Assembly (NCBI RefSeq): GCF_001434915.1
Contig: NZ_AZEF01000061.1
Span: 45,126 to 109,125, forward strand
DNA from: Liquorilactobacillus capillatus DSM 19910
GTDB lineage: Bacteria; Bacillota; Bacilli; Lactobacillales; Lactobacillaceae
Direction: 5' to 3'
DNA length: 64,000 nucleotides
Shown here: in pieces, positions 48,145-59,098 of the stretch
Layout of the letters: every line of letters begins with the position of its first letter
How positions within the stretch are numbered: position 1 is the stretch's first letter
Made by a program: the position numbers and the translations under genes
The notes under the pieces: model-generated
The model's database searches: none
What the model was told of the DNA's origin: nothing
What the model saw: only the letters and a program-made list of their open reading frames with translations

Positions 48145-48885
48145 TTAAACATTAATAACTTTCTGCAAGAATGTTTTGGTTCGTTCGTTTTGTGGATTAC
48201 CGAAAACTTCTTCCGGTTTTCCCTCTTCCATAACCTTACCATCGGCCATAAATACAACCCGATCAGCCACTTCTTTAGCAAAGCCCATCTCATGAGTTAC
48301 AACTACCATTGTCATTCCCTTTTTCGCAAGGTCCTTCATAACTTCAAGAACATCACCAACCATCTCTGGATCAAGTGCAGAAGTCGGTTCATCAAACAGC
48401 ATAATATCAGGATTCATTGCAAGTGCACGTGCAATTGCAACACGCTGTTTTTGACCACCTGATAATGATTGCGGCATAGCATCATACTTATCATCTAAGC
48501 CAACTGTATCCAGCAGTTTTTTAGCCATTGTAACAGCTTCACTTTTTGACAACTTTCCCAGTTCAACCGGCGCAAGTTCAACATTTTGACCAACTGTCAA
48601 GTTATTAAAAAGATTGAAATGCTGGAAAACCATCCCAATATTTTCGCGTGCTTGATCAATATTAGTTTTTGAATCGCTGATATCATTTCCATCAATTACG
48701 ACACTACCTGAAGTCGGATCCTCTAATCTATTCAAACATCGTAATAACGTACTTTTGCCAGAGCCAGATGGCCCAATCAACACAACTACTTCATTTTGAG
48801 CAACCTCAAAATCAATCCCTTTTAAAACATGGTTACTACCAAAATTCTTTTTTAAATTTGTAACTTTAACCTTTGTATTCTTCAT
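48145..48885 (-). CDS. glnQ: Polar amino acid ABC transporter ATP-binding protein
   Basis: 246 residues with Walker [16 protein letters not shown], signature [15 protein letters not shown] and Walker [17 protein letters not shown] (here [15 protein letters not shown]), plus the H-loop TH of [16 protein letters not shown]. This is the GlnQ/ArtP-type ATPase of amino acid importers. Its ATG overlaps the stop of the upstream gene by one base (TAATG), so both form one operon. Confidence 0.93.
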   Translation of the reverse strand: MKNTKVKVTNLKKNFGSNHVLKGIDFEVAQNEVVVLIGPSGSGKSTLLRCLNRLEDPTSGSVVIDGNDISDSKTNIDQARENIGMVFQHFNLFNNLTVGQNVELAPVELGKLSKSEAVTMAKKLLDTVGLDDKYDAMPQSLSGGQKQRVAIARALAMNPDIMLFDEPTSALDPEMVGDVLEVMKDLAKKGMTMVVVTHEMGFAKEVADRVVFMADGKVMEEGKPEEVFGNPQNERTKTFLQKVINV

Positions 48886-50342
48886 TAATCATTAATCCTC
48901 CGTTCTACCCACTTAGACAACAGTGTTAACACAGTAATAATAATCAAATAGATCAGAGCAATTATTGTCCAAATCTTAAAGCCTTCTAAGTTACGTGCGA
49001 TAATAATCTTACCAGTTTGAGTCAATTCAAGTATTCCGATAATCGACAGGATCGAGGTATCCTTCAAAGTGATGATAAACTGATTAATAAATGACGGAAT
49101 CATAATCTTAATTCCCTGTGGTAAGATTACCTTCCGCATTGATTTTCCAAACGGCAATCCTAAACTTCGTGCAGCTTCCATTTGGCCAGTATCAACAGCT
49201 TGAATACCGCCCTTAACAAAGGCTGCTGTATATGCCCCTTCATTCAAGGTCAATGTAATAATACCTGCAACAAAGGCTGGTACTTTAGAACCAGTTAAAC
49301 TTGGAACCCCATTGTAAATAAACAGTGCTAAAACAAGTAATGGCAAACCACGGAAAATATAAATAATCGTTGTTGATGTTCCACGTGCAAGTTTACTTGG
49401 TAAGACACCTAATAGTCCAATCAAAACACCAAAGATTGTAGCACAAATAATTGAAACCACCGTCAATTTGATTGTTTCGAAAATACCATCAATAATAGAA
49501 TCGCGATTTTGCTTAATCAGTCCAAAGAATGTATGACCTTCAGCATTAGCCTGCGTACTATTTTTTTTCTGTGCAGCTGTTGCTGATTCACCGGTGTACT
49601 TCTCAATAATTTTGGCATACTCACCATTTGCTTTTAACTTTTTCAAACCCGAGTTAAACTTAGACATTAACTCCTTATTCTTACCTTTCTCAACAGCAAA
49701 ACCATAACTGCCAATATCAGTCGGCTTAGTGACGATCTTAAGCCCTAATCCAGTTTTAACCCCATAATTTAAAACCGCACTATCATCAAAACAGGCAGCT
49801 GAATTACCATTTTTAACATCGTTATATACATTATCTGAATCATCAAATGTTACTGTTTTGAAACCGTAACGGTCCTTGATTGAATTAGCATATGTAGCAC
49901 CCGCAGTCCCTGTTTTAACAGCTACTCGTTTGCCCTTTAGATCTTTGAGCCCCTTAATGTCCCCTTTAGGAGCAACTGCCATAACAATTCCAGATTTATA
50001 ATACGGTGTCGAAAAATCAAATTTTTGACGACGCTCATCGGTGATAGTCATCCCTGCGATTACTCCATCGATTTGTCCAGAGCTTAAAGACTGGACTGCC
50101 GCATTAAAACCAAGTGGCTTAATCTCAGCTTTAAAACCTTCCTTCTTTGCAATTGCACGTATTAAATCCATATCAATCCCAACGTACTTATTATCAGAAT
50201 TGGCATACACAAATGGGGGAAATGTTACATCAGTTCCAATTGTATATGTCTTCTCTGCGGCATTTACCTGTGGTTCATGATAAATATTAACAAATACAAA
50301 CAAGCCAAAGACACAACTCATCAGAGCAATAATTTTTTTCAT
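48885..50342 (-). CDS. glnP: Fused substrate-binding protein and permease of an amino acid ABC transporter
   Basis: 485 residues. A signal-like N-terminal helix (about 1-28, [19 protein letters not shown]) is followed by an SBP domain (about 30-262: [35 protein letters not shown], then [18 protein letters not shown]) and, from about 285, a permease domain with the EAA loop [24 protein letters not shown]. This fusion is the GlnP-type design of lactic acid bacteria. Glutamine or a similar polar amino acid is the likely substrate. Start at 50342 with GGGGAAG; the longer frame upstream is rejected. Confidence 0.92.
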   Translation of the reverse strand: MKKIIALMSCVFGLFVFVNIYHEPQVNAAEKTYTIGTDVTFPPFVYANSDNKYVGIDMDLIRAIAKKEGFKAEIKPLGFNAAVQSLSSGQIDGVIAGMTITDERRQKFDFSTPYYKSGIVMAVAPKGDIKGLKDLKGKRVAVKTGTAGATYANSIKDRYGFKTVTFDDSDNVYNDVKNGNSAACFDDSAVLNYGVKTGLGLKIVTKPTDIGSYGFAVEKGKNKELMSKFNSGLKKLKANGEYAKIIEKYTGESATAAQKKNSTQANAEGHTFFGLIKQNRDSIIDGIFETIKLTVVSIICATIFGVLIGLLGVLPSKLARGTSTTIIYIFRGLPLLVLALFIYNGVPSLTGSKVPAFVAGIITLTLNEGAYTAAFVKGGIQAVDTGQMEAARSLGLPFGKSMRKVILPQGIKIMIPSFINQFIITLKDTSILSIIGILELTQTGKIIIARNLEGFKIWTIIALIYLIIITVLTLLSKWVERRIND

Positions 50343-50517
50343 TCTATCTTCCCCTATATCTTTTAATTTAGGTAAGTATATCATACTTCTGTCACAAAAT
50401 GGCACATCACTATTTTGATAACGCTTTATGGCTCTGAATATTTTCTTTAACAAAGCTGTATGATAATTTTACTTTGATTTATAAAATAAATTAAACACAT
50501 CCAACTAACTGTACTTT

Positions 50518-51450
50518 TTATTTATTCTCATTGATAATTTTAAATCCATAATTTCGAATATGTCTTTTTAATATTTGTAAATATTGCTGCGCAATTAGAC
50601 TTAATTCAAGCTGCTTATGTTTAACCAATCCCAGCGTCATTGAATCATTTACATTAAGCGGTATTGCAACAATCTTATCGTCATTTAAATCGCTACTAAT
50701 GATACCCGAGCTAATTGTATACCCATTGACTCCTGCCATTAGATTAAAGATAGTCGCACGATCACTCACTTTAATATTTTTTTTACGGACGATTGTGCTT
50801 AAAACTTCCTCAGCAAAAAAGAATGAGTTGGCATCTTCCTGCTCATACGAAAGGTATGGATAGTCCTCAAGGTCTGCTAGATTAACACACTTTTTTTTAG
50901 TCAGTGGATTCCGATATCCAACAAAAATATGTGGTTTTGCTATAAACAATGGCTGAAATTCTAAATCATTCTCTAACATTATTTTTTGCAAGACTTTGCT
51001 ATTAAAACTGTTTAAATATAAAATTCCCAGCTCACTTTTAAAATCATTCAAATCGTCAAAAATATTTTGTGTCTCCGTTTCACGTAAAGTAAAATTGTAC
51101 TCATCAACATCTAATCCCCGCAACAATTCAACAAATGCATTAACAACAAAAGCATAGTGTTGTGCAGAAACGGAGAAAGATTTCTTTCGTTTTTCATTTT
51201 TTTTGTACCGTCCCCGCAGCAACTCAACCTGTTCAAGCACTTGGCGGGAATAACTCATAAACTCTCTACCATCAGCTGTTAAAGAAACTCCAGTTTTTGT
51301 TCGCAATAGTATTTTAATGCTTAGCTCTTCCTCTAATTTTTTTATTGCGCTTGAAAGACTCGGCTGTGTCATAAAAAGTCTTTTAGCCGCCTCATTGAAA
51401 GAACCCGTTTTGACGATCATTTCCAAATACTCCAACTGTTCTAACCGCAT
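50518..51450 (-). CDS. LysR-family transcriptional regulator, probably of methionine genes
   Basis: 310 residues: a winged HTH N-terminus (LEQLEYLEMIVKTGSFNEAAKRLFMTQPSLSSAIKKLEEEL) and a C-terminal effector domain (SVSAQHYAFVVNAFVELL...). That effector region resembles the CmbR/FhuR/MtaR group that controls sulfur amino acid genes in lactococci and streptococci. It is divergent from metE with a 142-bp spacer that holds a matching LysR palindrome, so it most likely regulates metE-metF and itself. Ribosome site AGGAGG. Confidence 0.85.
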   Translation of the reverse strand: MRLEQLEYLEMIVKTGSFNEAAKRLFMTQPSLSSAIKKLEEELSIKILLRTKTGVSLTADGREFMSYSRQVLEQVELLRGRYKKNEKRKKSFSVSAQHYAFVVNAFVELLRGLDVDEYNFTLRETETQNIFDDLNDFKSELGILYLNSFNSKVLQKIMLENDLEFQPLFIAKPHIFVGYRNPLTKKKCVNLADLEDYPYLSYEQEDANSFFFAEEVLSTIVRKKNIKVSDRATIFNLMAGVNGYTISSGIISSDLNDDKIVAIPLNVNDSMTLGLVKHKQLELSLIAQQYLQILKRHIRNYGFKIINENK

Positions 51451-51494
51451 CCTATACCTCCTGTTAAAGATTATAATTTCATCTTACTATCTTC

Positions 51495-51513
51495 ATATAG
51501 TTAATAGCTATAT
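51495..51513. promoter_or_regulatory. MET-box-like LysR operator between the lysR gene and metE
   Basis: ATATAGTTAATAGCTATAT, a palindrome with ATATAG/CTATAT arms. It agrees well with the MET-box consensus known for MtaR/MetR-type LysR regulators in streptococci (TATAGTTTnAAACTATA). Confidence 0.6.
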
Positions 51514-51592
51514 CAAATCATTGATTATAACACTTATCCAATAAACAAATATAATGTTACCTTATTCATAATCAAAAAAGGAGGATAACTAT

Positions 51593-53857
51593 ATGGCAAC
51601 TTCTGTTATCGGGTTCCCACGTATTGGTGAGAATCGTGAATTAAAATTCAGTACTGAAAAATACTTCCACAATGAAATTACACAAAAAGAATTGTTTACT
51701 CGAGCAGCAGAACTACGTTTGAAACATTGGAAACTACTTCAAGAAGCTGGTGTCGATTATATTCCAAGCAATGATTTTTCATTCTATGATACAACACTTG
51801 ACACAGCTTTATTGTTTAACATTATCCCGCAAAAAGCAGCAGAGCTAAAACTCAGTCCTCTTGACAAATATTTTGCACTTGCCCGTGGATATCAAGGCGA
51901 AAAGGGCGATCTCAAAGCTCTTCCAATGAAAAAATGGTTTAATACTAATTACCACTACCTTGTTCCTCAATTCGATAAAACAACACGAATTAAATTAGTT
52001 GGCAACAAAATTTTTACTGAATTCAAAGAGGCTCTTACAGCAGGAATCAAAACACGTCCTGTATTGGTTGGTCCATACACCCTTCTTAACTTAAGCGAGT
52101 TTGCTAATGGAACAAAGCCAGAAGATTTTATTTCACAAATCATAGAAGCTTATACAGCCGTTTTTTCACAGCTTAACCAGCTGGGGGCATCATGGTTGCA
52201 ACTTGATGAGCCTTCACTCGTCAAGGATATGTCACCTCAGGATCGAGCCTTATTCAATAAAATATACACTGCTTTGTTAACCAAAAAGGGCAGTCTTAAG
52301 GTTCTACTACAAACTTATTTTGGAGATGTCCGTGATAATTATACTGATTTAATCAAACTTGATTTTGATGGACTCGGTTTAGACTTTATCGAGGGACGTA
52401 AGACATTAGAACTCGTAAAAAATGGTTTTCCTGATGAAAAAGTTTTATTCGCTGGAATCGTCAATGGTAAAAACATCTGGCATAACAATTACCAACAAAC
52501 ACTAGCGACAGTAAAACAATTGCCTGCCACAAAAATTGTTCTTTCGACTTCGTGTTCTTTACTGCATGTCCCCTTCAGCGTAGCCAATGAAAACTTTAGT
52601 CCTGAGGTAAAGGCACATTTTTCTTTCGCAAAAGAAAAGATTGCTGAACTTGGCGAGCTTTCTTCCATCTTAGATGGTCAGGCTGATAAACTGCTTGCTA
52701 AGAATCAAAAATTATTTACTGGCAACCGAATTAAAAGTAATAAAAAATTAAAAGAAAAAATTGCTGGTCTAACTGAGGAAGCTTTCGTCCGCACCCCAGC
52801 ATTTGCCCAACGTGAAGTCTTGCAGAAAAAGGAATTTAAACTCCCTCTTCTTCCGACTACTACAATTGGGTCATTTCCGCAAACACGTGTGGTCAAGAAA
52901 ATGCGCGCTCGACTCAAACGTCATGAATTAGATCAAAAAGAATATGACATATTTATTGCTGGAAAAATAAATGAATGGATTAAGTGGCAAGAAGATATCG
53001 GACTCGACGTTTTAGTACATGGTGAATTTGAACGTAATGATATGGTTGAATATTTTGGACAAAATTTAAGTGGATATCTCTTCAGTAAAAATGGCTGGGT
53101 TCAATCTTACGGCACACGCGGTGTTAAACCCCCGATTATTTGGGGAGATGTCACCCGACAAAAGCCTATCACAATCAAATGGTCTAAATATGCTCAAGAA
53201 CAGACCAACAAGGTAGTTAAAGGGATGCTGACTGGCCCTGTAACCATTTTAAACTGGTCATTTCCACGTGAAGATATCTCAGTGCGTGAATCCACGTTGC
53301 AAATTGCACTTGCGATTCAAGATGAAGTGCTAGATCTTGAAGCTAACGGTATTCGTGTCATTCAAATTGATGAAGCTGCGTTACGCGAAAAACTACCCTT
53401 GCGTAAAAGTGACTGGTACAGTGAGTATCTCGACTGGGCTATTCCAGCATTCCGCTTAGTTCACAGCCAAGTCAAACCTGAGACACAGATACATACACAT
53501 ATGTGCTACAGTGAATTTACTGACATCATACCAGCAATTGACAATATGGATGCAGATGTTATTTCATTTGAAGCTTCACGATCAAATCTTGAAATTCTTG
53601 ATGAGTTACAAGCTAAAAACTTTCAAACCGAAGTTGGGCCTGGTGTCTATGACATTCATTCACCACGAGTTCCCTCAGTTGAAGAAATTAAAGATGCAAT
53701 TCGCAAAATCTTACAAAAAGTACCAAAACAAAAAGTATGGGTTAACCCTGACTGTGGTCTTAAAACACGTGGTGAAAATGAAACAAGAGCAAGCTTGGAG
53801 AATCTAACGAGTGCCACAAAAGAAGTTCGAAAGGAGCTTGAAGATGGTGAAAACTAA
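51593..53857 (+). CDS. metE: Cobalamin-independent methionine synthase
   Basis: 754 residues, both halves of MetE present. The N-terminal barrel opens [21 protein letters not shown]; the C-terminal barrel has [22 protein letters not shown], the zinc ligands in HTHMCYSEF and [10 protein letters not shown], and [16 protein letters not shown]. It transfers the methyl group of methyl-tetrahydropteroyl-glutamate to homocysteine. Ribosome site AAGGAGG. It overlaps metF by 14 bp and is divergent from a LysR regulator. Confidence 0.97.
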   Translation: MATSVIGFPRIGENRELKFSTEKYFHNEITQKELFTRAAELRLKHWKLLQEAGVDYIPSNDFSFYDTTLDTALLFNIIPQKAAELKLSPLDKYFALARGYQGEKGDLKALPMKKWFNTNYHYLVPQFDKTTRIKLVGNKIFTEFKEALTAGIKTRPVLVGPYTLLNLSEFANGTKPEDFISQIIEAYTAVFSQLNQLGASWLQLDEPSLVKDMSPQDRALFNKIYTALLTKKGSLKVLLQTYFGDVRDNYTDLIKLDFDGLGLDFIEGRKTLELVKNGFPDEKVLFAGIVNGKNIWHNNYQQTLATVKQLPATKIVLSTSCSLLHVPFSVANENFSPEVKAHFSFAKEKIAELGELSSILDGQADKLLAKNQKLFTGNRIKSNKKLKEKIAGLTEEAFVRTPAFAQREVLQKKEFKLPLLPTTTIGSFPQTRVVKKMRARLKRHELDQKEYDIFIAGKINEWIKWQEDIGLDVLVHGEFERNDMVEYFGQNLSGYLFSKNGWVQSYGTRGVKPPIIWGDVTRQKPITIKWSKYAQEQTNKVVKGMLTGPVTILNWSFPREDISVRESTLQIALAIQDEVLDLEANGIRVIQIDEAALREKLPLRKSDWYSEYLDWAIPAFRLVHSQVKPETQIHTHMCYSEFTDIIPAIDNMDADVISFEASRSNLEILDELQAKNFQTEVGPGVYDIHSPRVPSVEEIKDAIRKILQKVPKQKVWVNPDCGLKTRGENETRASLENLTSATKEVRKELEDGEN

Positions 53858-54707
53858 GTCGCCTTCACTATCTTTCGAAGTTTTCCCGCCCAATACACAG
53901 ACAGGTATTGTAAATATCAAAGCCACTCTTGATCAATTACAAACACTTAAGCCCAGCTTCATTAGTGTCACTTGTAGTAATAATAAGAATAATATTGAAG
54001 AAACCACACTCAGACTGGCTAGCTACATCAATAATAATCTAAACATACCAGCAATTGCTCATTTATCTGCTGCTTACCTCAGCACTCAGCAGGTCAAAAA
54101 GATTTTGACAGAATTGAATTCACTTCATATTCATCAGTTACTGGCTCTTCGAGGTGATATTATTCCAGAGATTCCGCGTAAAAAAGACTTTGAGTACGCC
54201 AGTAGTCTAATTAAGTTTATCCATGAACAGAACCTTGATTTTAAAATTTTAGGAGCCTGCTACCCTGAAATCCATCCAGAATCACCTAACTTAGTTTCAG
54301 ATATTCATTACCTGAAACAAAAAGTTGATGCTGGTTGCGATCAGTTAATCACACAGCTTTTCTTCGATAACGATAAGTTTTTTACATTCAAAGAAAATTG
54401 TGCCTTAGCTGATATTAACGTTCCAATCATCGCGGGTATTATGCCCATAACTACGAGAAAACAAGCTTTACGACTTATCAAAACAACATCTGCTCATCTT
54501 CCGCAAAAATTTCTTGCTATTTTTGATAAATATGAACATGACCCTGCGTCATTACGCACAGCAGGATTAGCTTATGCTGTTGATCAAATCGTTGACTTGC
54601 TGACACGCGGTGTTGAAGGCATTCATCTATATACGATGAACCATGCAAAAACAGCGATTGACATTCAAAATACAATTGGTTCTTTATTTAAAACTAACCA
54701 ACAATAA
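53844..54707 (+). CDS. metF: Methylenetetrahydrofolate reductase
   Basis: 287 residues of the MTHFR barrel: [73 protein letters not shown] and [10 protein letters not shown]. It makes the 5-methyl-THF used by MetE. The start at 53844 ([10 protein letters not shown]) follows AAAGGAG and overlaps the end of metE, so the operon couples methyl-folate production to methionine synthesis. Confidence 0.93.
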   Translation: MVKTKSPSLSFEVFPPNTQTGIVNIKATLDQLQTLKPSFISVTCSNNKNNIEETTLRLASYINNNLNIPAIAHLSAAYLSTQQVKKILTELNSLHIHQLLALRGDIIPEIPRKKDFEYASSLIKFIHEQNLDFKILGACYPEIHPESPNLVSDIHYLKQKVDAGCDQLITQLFFDNDKFFTFKENCALADINVPIIAGIMPITTRKQALRLIKTTSAHLPQKFLAIFDKYEHDPASLRTAGLAYAVDQIVDLLTRGVEGIHLYTMNHAKTAIDIQNTIGSLFKTNQQ

Positions 54708-54765
54708 TACAAGTTATTTAACCTAATGGTTTCAGTCTATAACCAAAAATTCATTTTAAAGTATT

Positions 54766-54798
54766 GAGTTTGGGACAAAAGTCTCGAACTCATTTTTT
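54766..54798 (+). terminator. Terminator of metE-metF
   Basis: GAGTTTGGGAC pairs with GTCTCGAACTC (two G-U), AAAA loop, followed by ATTTTTTT. It also overlaps the convergent cation-transporter gene's downstream region. Confidence 0.65.
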
Positions 54799-54820
54799 TA
54801 TGTCTTTTGTTTTCGGATTA

Positions 54821-55702
54821 TTAAAAGTCATTTTCGTTCTCTACTTGTGGACAATCAACTTGAACGACCGTGTGAGTTACCTTATCTATTTCTTTCAAAT
54901 TACTTGTCAATCTTCCCAAAACATCTGCATAATCCGACTGTTTTTCTAAACTAATGTGTATTGACATTGCAACATCGTTCGTTCCAATCCCCCAAACATG
55001 TAAATCATGATAGTCGGTTATTTCATTAAATGATTTAACAACCTTAATAATCTGATCAATATCCATATCCTCTGGGACAGCCGCCATTAATAGTGATAAG
55101 GACTGACGCAGTAATCCCCATGAAGAATAGATCACTATGATCGCCACGAGAATACTTGTGAGTGAATCAATTCCTCCCCAACCAGTGATACTGATTAATA
55201 AGCCAGAAAATACAACTCCTAATGAAATCATTCCATCAGCCGCCATATGAATAAATGCACCCTTGATATTCAAATCTTCTTGGCTGTCTTTTTGAAATAA
55301 AAAGGCTGTTGTAAAATTAATCACAACACCAATCAATGCAATTCCAGCAACACTCAGACCTTGTTTTGAACCCTGCGGATTAAAATTAATAATTGCTTCA
55401 ATGATAATCCACACCATAGCTGCTAGAACAAAAGTAGCATTAGCAAATGCACCCAAGACCGTCGCCTGTTTGTAGCCATAAGTCATCTTAGGTGTTTTTT
55501 CCTTAAAACTGATAATACCGGCAAGCCATGAAACTATTAAACCAAAAACATCACTAAGGTTATGCATCGCATCAGTCATCAAAGCAACTGAGCTAAAAAG
55601 AATTCCAAAAAGAAGTTCAAAGATAATATAGATTAGGTTCAGACCTATTCCCACTTTAAAAGGCATCCCATAACGCTCTTTATATTTATTCACTTGACCC
55701 AC
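54821..55702 (-). CDS. czcD: Cation diffusion facilitator (CzcD-like efflux)
   Basis: 293 residues with six membrane helices and a cytosolic C-terminal domain. The metal sites are visible: DAMHNLSDVFG in helix 2 and HMAADGMIS in helix 5 (HxxxD pattern). It exports Zn2+ or related divalent metals in exchange for protons. A short C-terminal domain (DIDQIIKVVKSFNEITDYHDLHVW...) follows. 33 bp after the PAP2 gene on the same strand. Confidence 0.88.
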   Translation of the reverse strand: MGQVNKYKERYGMPFKVGIGLNLIYIIFELLFGILFSSVALMTDAMHNLSDVFGLIVSWLAGIISFKEKTPKMTYGYKQATVLGAFANATFVLAAMVWIIIEAIINFNPQGSKQGLSVAGIALIGVVINFTTAFLFQKDSQEDLNIKGAFIHMAADGMISLGVVFSGLLISITGWGGIDSLTSILVAIIVIYSSWGLLRQSLSLLMAAVPEDMDIDQIIKVVKSFNEITDYHDLHVWGIGTNDVAMSIHISLEKQSDYADVLGRLTSNLKEIDKVTHTVVQVDCPQVENENDF

Positions 55703-55735
55703 CCCTTACTAATAATCTATTTTCCTCAATACTTA

Positions 55736-56641
55736 CTAAGTTAGTTTTAATTCGTCACTTACAATATGATTATAAAGACCATGCATAATAAAAACTACTA
55801 ATAGTGTTAAGAAATAAGAAAATACGACATCTGACAGGAAATGCGCTCCAATAATAATACGGGCTATTCCCATAATCGCACCATAGAATACCCCTACAAT
55901 GAGCACCCTCGTGTGTCTTTTACCAACAGTAAACCATGAAAAGACCACCATAAGAGTTGCTGCCATCGTATGTCCTGAAGGAAAGGACCTATGTCCAGTG
56001 AAACCGTTAGGCTGCAGCCAAGAAGTAAAATTATGCTGGGAGGTGCTCAATTCATATGGTCGTACTCGCCCCCAGAAAGCCTTAAGAACACCATTTATTT
56101 CTAGTGAAAGAAGCGCCGTCAACGAAGCAAAGACAGCCACTAATAGGTATTTTTGCAACTCTTCTTTTCGCTTATTTTTCATCCATAAAAAAATGACAAT
56201 TGTTATACTACTATATAGCCCAAGCCACAGAAGTACTTTTACTTGCGGAGTCACAGAGAAAACGGCCACATCGTTACTATGCATCCCGAGTGGTTTCCCA
56301 TTGTAAAGATTAGTCAACGCTGCAAGCGAATAATGCGTAATTTCATTTAAATACTGCTCCACCTGCCAAGCGGACAATGCAAAACCACCTATAAATAAAG
56401 GAATGCTAAATGATCGATGTCCTCCACAGCGGATAGCATAGATCAATGCTATCTCACCACTTATAATGAAAATAAAATATATCGGAAACTCACCAAATGT
56501 CTGAAAAGTAGTCCCGAAAAAACTATGATAGTTAATAAGAGCATTACTGAGCTCTAGGTCCTTAAAAGTTGCAATACTTAAAAGAAACACGCAACTAACA
56601 GCTACCATTATAAATAAATTTTCTTTTAAAATAGCTCGCAT
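55736..56641 (-). CDS. PAP2-family membrane phosphatase
   Basis: 301 residues with about six to seven membrane helices and the three PAP2 motifs: KAFWGRVRPYE (K-6x-RP), RSFPSGHTMAA (PSGH) and ARIIIGAHFLSDVVFS (R-5x-H-3x-D). Likely dephosphorylates a lipid phosphate such as undecaprenyl-PP or phosphatidate at the outer face of the membrane. Ribosome site AGGAGTG. Upstream of the cation exporter gene. Confidence 0.88.
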   Translation of the reverse strand: MRAILKENLFIMVAVSCVFLLSIATFKDLELSNALINYHSFFGTTFQTFGEFPIYFIFIISGEIALIYAIRCGGHRSFSIPLFIGGFALSAWQVEQYLNEITHYSLAALTNLYNGKPLGMHSNDVAVFSVTPQVKVLLWLGLYSSITIVIFLWMKNKRKEELQKYLLVAVFASLTALLSLEINGVLKAFWGRVRPYELSTSQHNFTSWLQPNGFTGHRSFPSGHTMAATLMVVFSWFTVGKRHTRVLIVGVFYGAIMGIARIIIGAHFLSDVVFSYFLTLLVVFIMHGLYNHIVSDELKLT

Positions 56642-56851
56642 ATATTCACTCCTTTTTTATTCTTCGAATGGTATTGGTATAAAATTATAGTTCAGCTTGG
56701 GAAGCTAACAAACATTCAGTAATACTTTCTCTGAAAAAACAGCACAATATTTGCTATCAGACGCTTTTATTTCTATAATTTATCTTAGTAAAAGTGCTTG
56801 AGTCTCTCAACTTCTTGCACCCACTAAACTACTAAAAATCGAGGTCAGATT

Positions 56852-57541
56852 ATGTTAGAACCTAAAAAAGTTGTTCCAAACTTAACTTCTAAACTCAGAG
56901 CTGATATTGTTGAAACACCAGCGATTATCAGGGATGCTTCGGGAATCAATCTTTTCGGTAAGAGGATCAAAAGTATTATCTATACCATGGATGTTGCGGT
57001 GATTGCTAATTGTAACGCAGATGCTGTCTTGGCCGTTTACCCCTGGACCCCTAATACCAAAATATTACAAGCCATTTCAACTGTTTCTAATGTTCCGATT
57101 TTTGCAGGTATTGGTGGTGGACTCACAAAGGGCTTACGTTCGGCCACAATCGGTTTTTTTGCAGAGGAAAATGGTGCACAAGCTGTTGTCCTTAATGCTC
57201 CTACTCCACTTGAAACAGTTGTGAGTGTAGGAAAAGTTGTTGATATTCCAATTATTTATACCGTTGTAAATAAAAGTATTGACGTAAAGAAACGAATCGA
57301 CGCCGGCGTTAAAGCTTTTAACGTTGCTGGTGGCAAACAAACCGCCGACCTTGTTCGCTGGTTGCGACAAGAACTAGCTACCATCTCACCTAACTTCCCA
57401 ATCATTGCATCTGGTGGCAAATCCAATGAACAGATCAAGCAAACGATTGATGCTGGTGCCAACGCAATTACCTTTACTGCATACGGCGTGACCGAAGCAA
57501 CTTTCCAAAAGAAAATGGAAAAATACCGTCAAGAAAATTAA
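56852..57541 (+). CDS. TIM-barrel protein of unknown specificity (annotated hydrolase-like)
   Basis: 229 residues with alternating beta-alpha units and a barrel-like phosphate-binding pattern near the end (IIASGGKSNEQIKQTIDAGANAITFTAYG). It resembles KDPG-aldolase-like or phosphate-binding barrels but has no diagnostic catalytic motif that I can name. Conserved in lactobacilli as a putative hydrolase. Ribosome site GAGGTC. Single gene followed by a terminator. Confidence 0.7.
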   Translation: MLEPKKVVPNLTSKLRADIVETPAIIRDASGINLFGKRIKSIIYTMDVAVIANCNADAVLAVYPWTPNTKILQAISTVSNVPIFAGIGGGLTKGLRSATIGFFAEENGAQAVVLNAPTPLETVVSVGKVVDIPIIYTVVNKSIDVKKRIDAGVKAFNVAGGKQTADLVRWLRQELATISPNFPIIASGGKSNEQIKQTIDAGANAITFTAYGVTEATFQKKMEKYRQEN

Positions 57542-57566
57542 TAATCAACTGCAATTATTTTTAGAT

Positions 57567-57602
57567 AAGCTGCATGCGTTCTTTAGCATGAAGCTTTTTT
57601 AT
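57567..57602 (+). terminator. Terminator of the TIM-barrel gene
   Basis: AAGCT + CATGC against GCATG + AGCTT, 8-nt loop, followed by TTTTATTT. Confidence 0.65.
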
Positions 57603-57633
57603 TTAAATAGTAATAAGACCTAACTTTAAAATA

Positions 57634-58422
57634 CTAACTATCTCTTTTTAAATAGATTCGTTGCAGGTCACTCAAATCTGTATCTGACAACTCCATAGCC
57701 GTGTGCATGTAGGTCCGGATATTCCCATAATTAGTCATCAACGCTTGCCGCGCTCTATCCAATGATTGACTTTGAACATAAAATGAAGAATTCATCTCAG
57801 TGATCAAGTCTCTTAAGTTATCACCGTGCAATTTTTGCTTCAAAGTCTTCTTATCGGCCGATTCAAAAATAAGATTAGTCAATAGATAGTCACGCTTGAT
57901 TACCTGATAATCAATTCCTAATGCGGATAAAATCAAGAAACTAGCAATTCCGGTTCGATCCTTGCCAGCTGCACAATGAAACAACAGTGAATGTTCTTCT
58001 TTAGCGTTAGCAAGTAAATCTGTGAACATCATCCGAAAAGCTAACTGTGAATGTTTACTTAAGACCATTGTAGTATATGGCTCTTCAAAAAGTTCATCAG
58101 TTAGATCTTCCTTATCAATAGTCGGTAAATCTGACGATTCAGCATTTCCTAGCGGATACACCGGATATGACCGATACGTCGTTTGCCGCGGAAGGTTATC
58201 CGGTGCCATCTCACGTTCAAACGGAGAGCGAAGATCAATCACATAGTCAAGACCGTATTTAGCTAATTTTCTAGCAGCCTTAGAAGACAAGCGGCTCATA
58301 TCCCCTGAGCGAAGCAGTTTTTGCCATCTGATCATCCGGCCATCCCGTGTTCGATACCCACCCAACTCACGTAAATTCACACTGGTCGGTATGTCTAAGA
58401 TTCGTTCTCGTTTCATACTCAT
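57634..58422 (-). CDS. Tyrosine/dual-specificity-type protein phosphatase
   Basis: 262 residues. The P-loop FHCAAGKDRTGIASFLIL (C-5x-R) near residue 156 and SVNLRELGGYRTRDGRMIRWQKLLRSGDMSRLS at the start identify the bacterial tyrosine-phosphatase family (LipA/IphP-like) that removes phosphate from proteins or phosphoinositides. No signal peptide, so probably cytosolic. Ribosome site GGGAGGTAG. Transcribed alone. Confidence 0.86.
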   Translation of the reverse strand: MSMKRERILDIPTSVNLRELGGYRTRDGRMIRWQKLLRSGDMSRLSSKAARKLAKYGLDYVIDLRSPFEREMAPDNLPRQTTYRSYPVYPLGNAESSDLPTIDKEDLTDELFEEPYTTMVLSKHSQLAFRMMFTDLLANAKEEHSLLFHCAAGKDRTGIASFLILSALGIDYQVIKRDYLLTNLIFESADKKTLKQKLHGDNLRDLITEMNSSFYVQSQSLDRARQALMTNYGNIRTYMHTAMELSDTDLSDLQRIYLKRDS

Positions 58423-58701
58423 ATGACTCTACCTCCCTTTTCCAACCACGAAACCACCATTGGTCTACCAGTAAATTCAGCTATTACCTATGGCTGATTT
58501 AATTATACAATGCTGCTCTCTATTTGAACTATTATTTACGCTTAGAACTTTTTTTAATAAATCTTATATAGTCCTTGCTATTACTAAGTTTTCATAGTCA
58601 GACTAAACCTAATTCTTTTTAAAACTACTGCTTTTTTTATTGTTCTTTTTGACTTTTGTATTATACTTAATTTATTATTTAGAAAGGGAGGTGAATGGTC
58701 T

Positions 58702-58833
58702 ATGTTTACAGAAACTGATATCAGCAATATTTTACGCCAGCATGGTGTTGAAAATAAAAACAACACACTGGCAAAAGCGCTTTTTGATATTCTTGAACTA
58801 TCTAAGAACGGGGAATCAGACAGTCAATTTTAA
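58702..58833 (+). CDS. Small 43-residue protein
   Basis: ATG 58702 lies 8 bp after AAAGGGAGGTG, one of the best ribosome sites in the window, and opens a 43-codon frame (MFTETDISNILRQHGVENK... to SDSQF) of amphipathic, helical character with charged ends. Too short for usual gene calling. No family recognised; the strong ribosome site argues it is real. Longer overlapping frames in other phases lack one. Confidence 0.5.
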   Translation: MFTETDISNILRQHGVENKNNTLAKALFDILELSKNGESDSQF

Positions 58834-58985
58834 GAATATCTTTTACTTTTTGACCTGTAGACTTCTCGTAGTTCACGAATAATGAATATAGGTTAAATCA
58901 TATCGCCGAACTACTAGAGGTTTTTAGTACCCAAGACAAGTAAGATTGACAATTTTTAGACTAAATTTTATTAAGATAATACAGT

Positions 58986-59024
58986 TAAGCTAGGTAAAGG
59001 TCATCTTTTGCCCAGCTTTTTTTA
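58986..59024 (+). terminator. Terminator-like hairpin before the acetyltransferase gene
   Basis: AAGCT, GG and AAAG pair in turn with CTTT, CC and AGCTT; followed by TTTTTTATTT. Confidence 0.45.
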
Positions 59025-59098
59025 TTTGAGCAGCGCTCCTCCCATACCCAATATTTCGTGCTAAAATACCCTTATCAACTTCATTAAGGAGGTCTTTT

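Noticed and set aside
51451..51592. S-box or T-box riboswitch before metE
   Set aside because: The spacer is too short and lacks the conserved T-box GGUGG or SAM-I core; a LysR palindrome is present instead.
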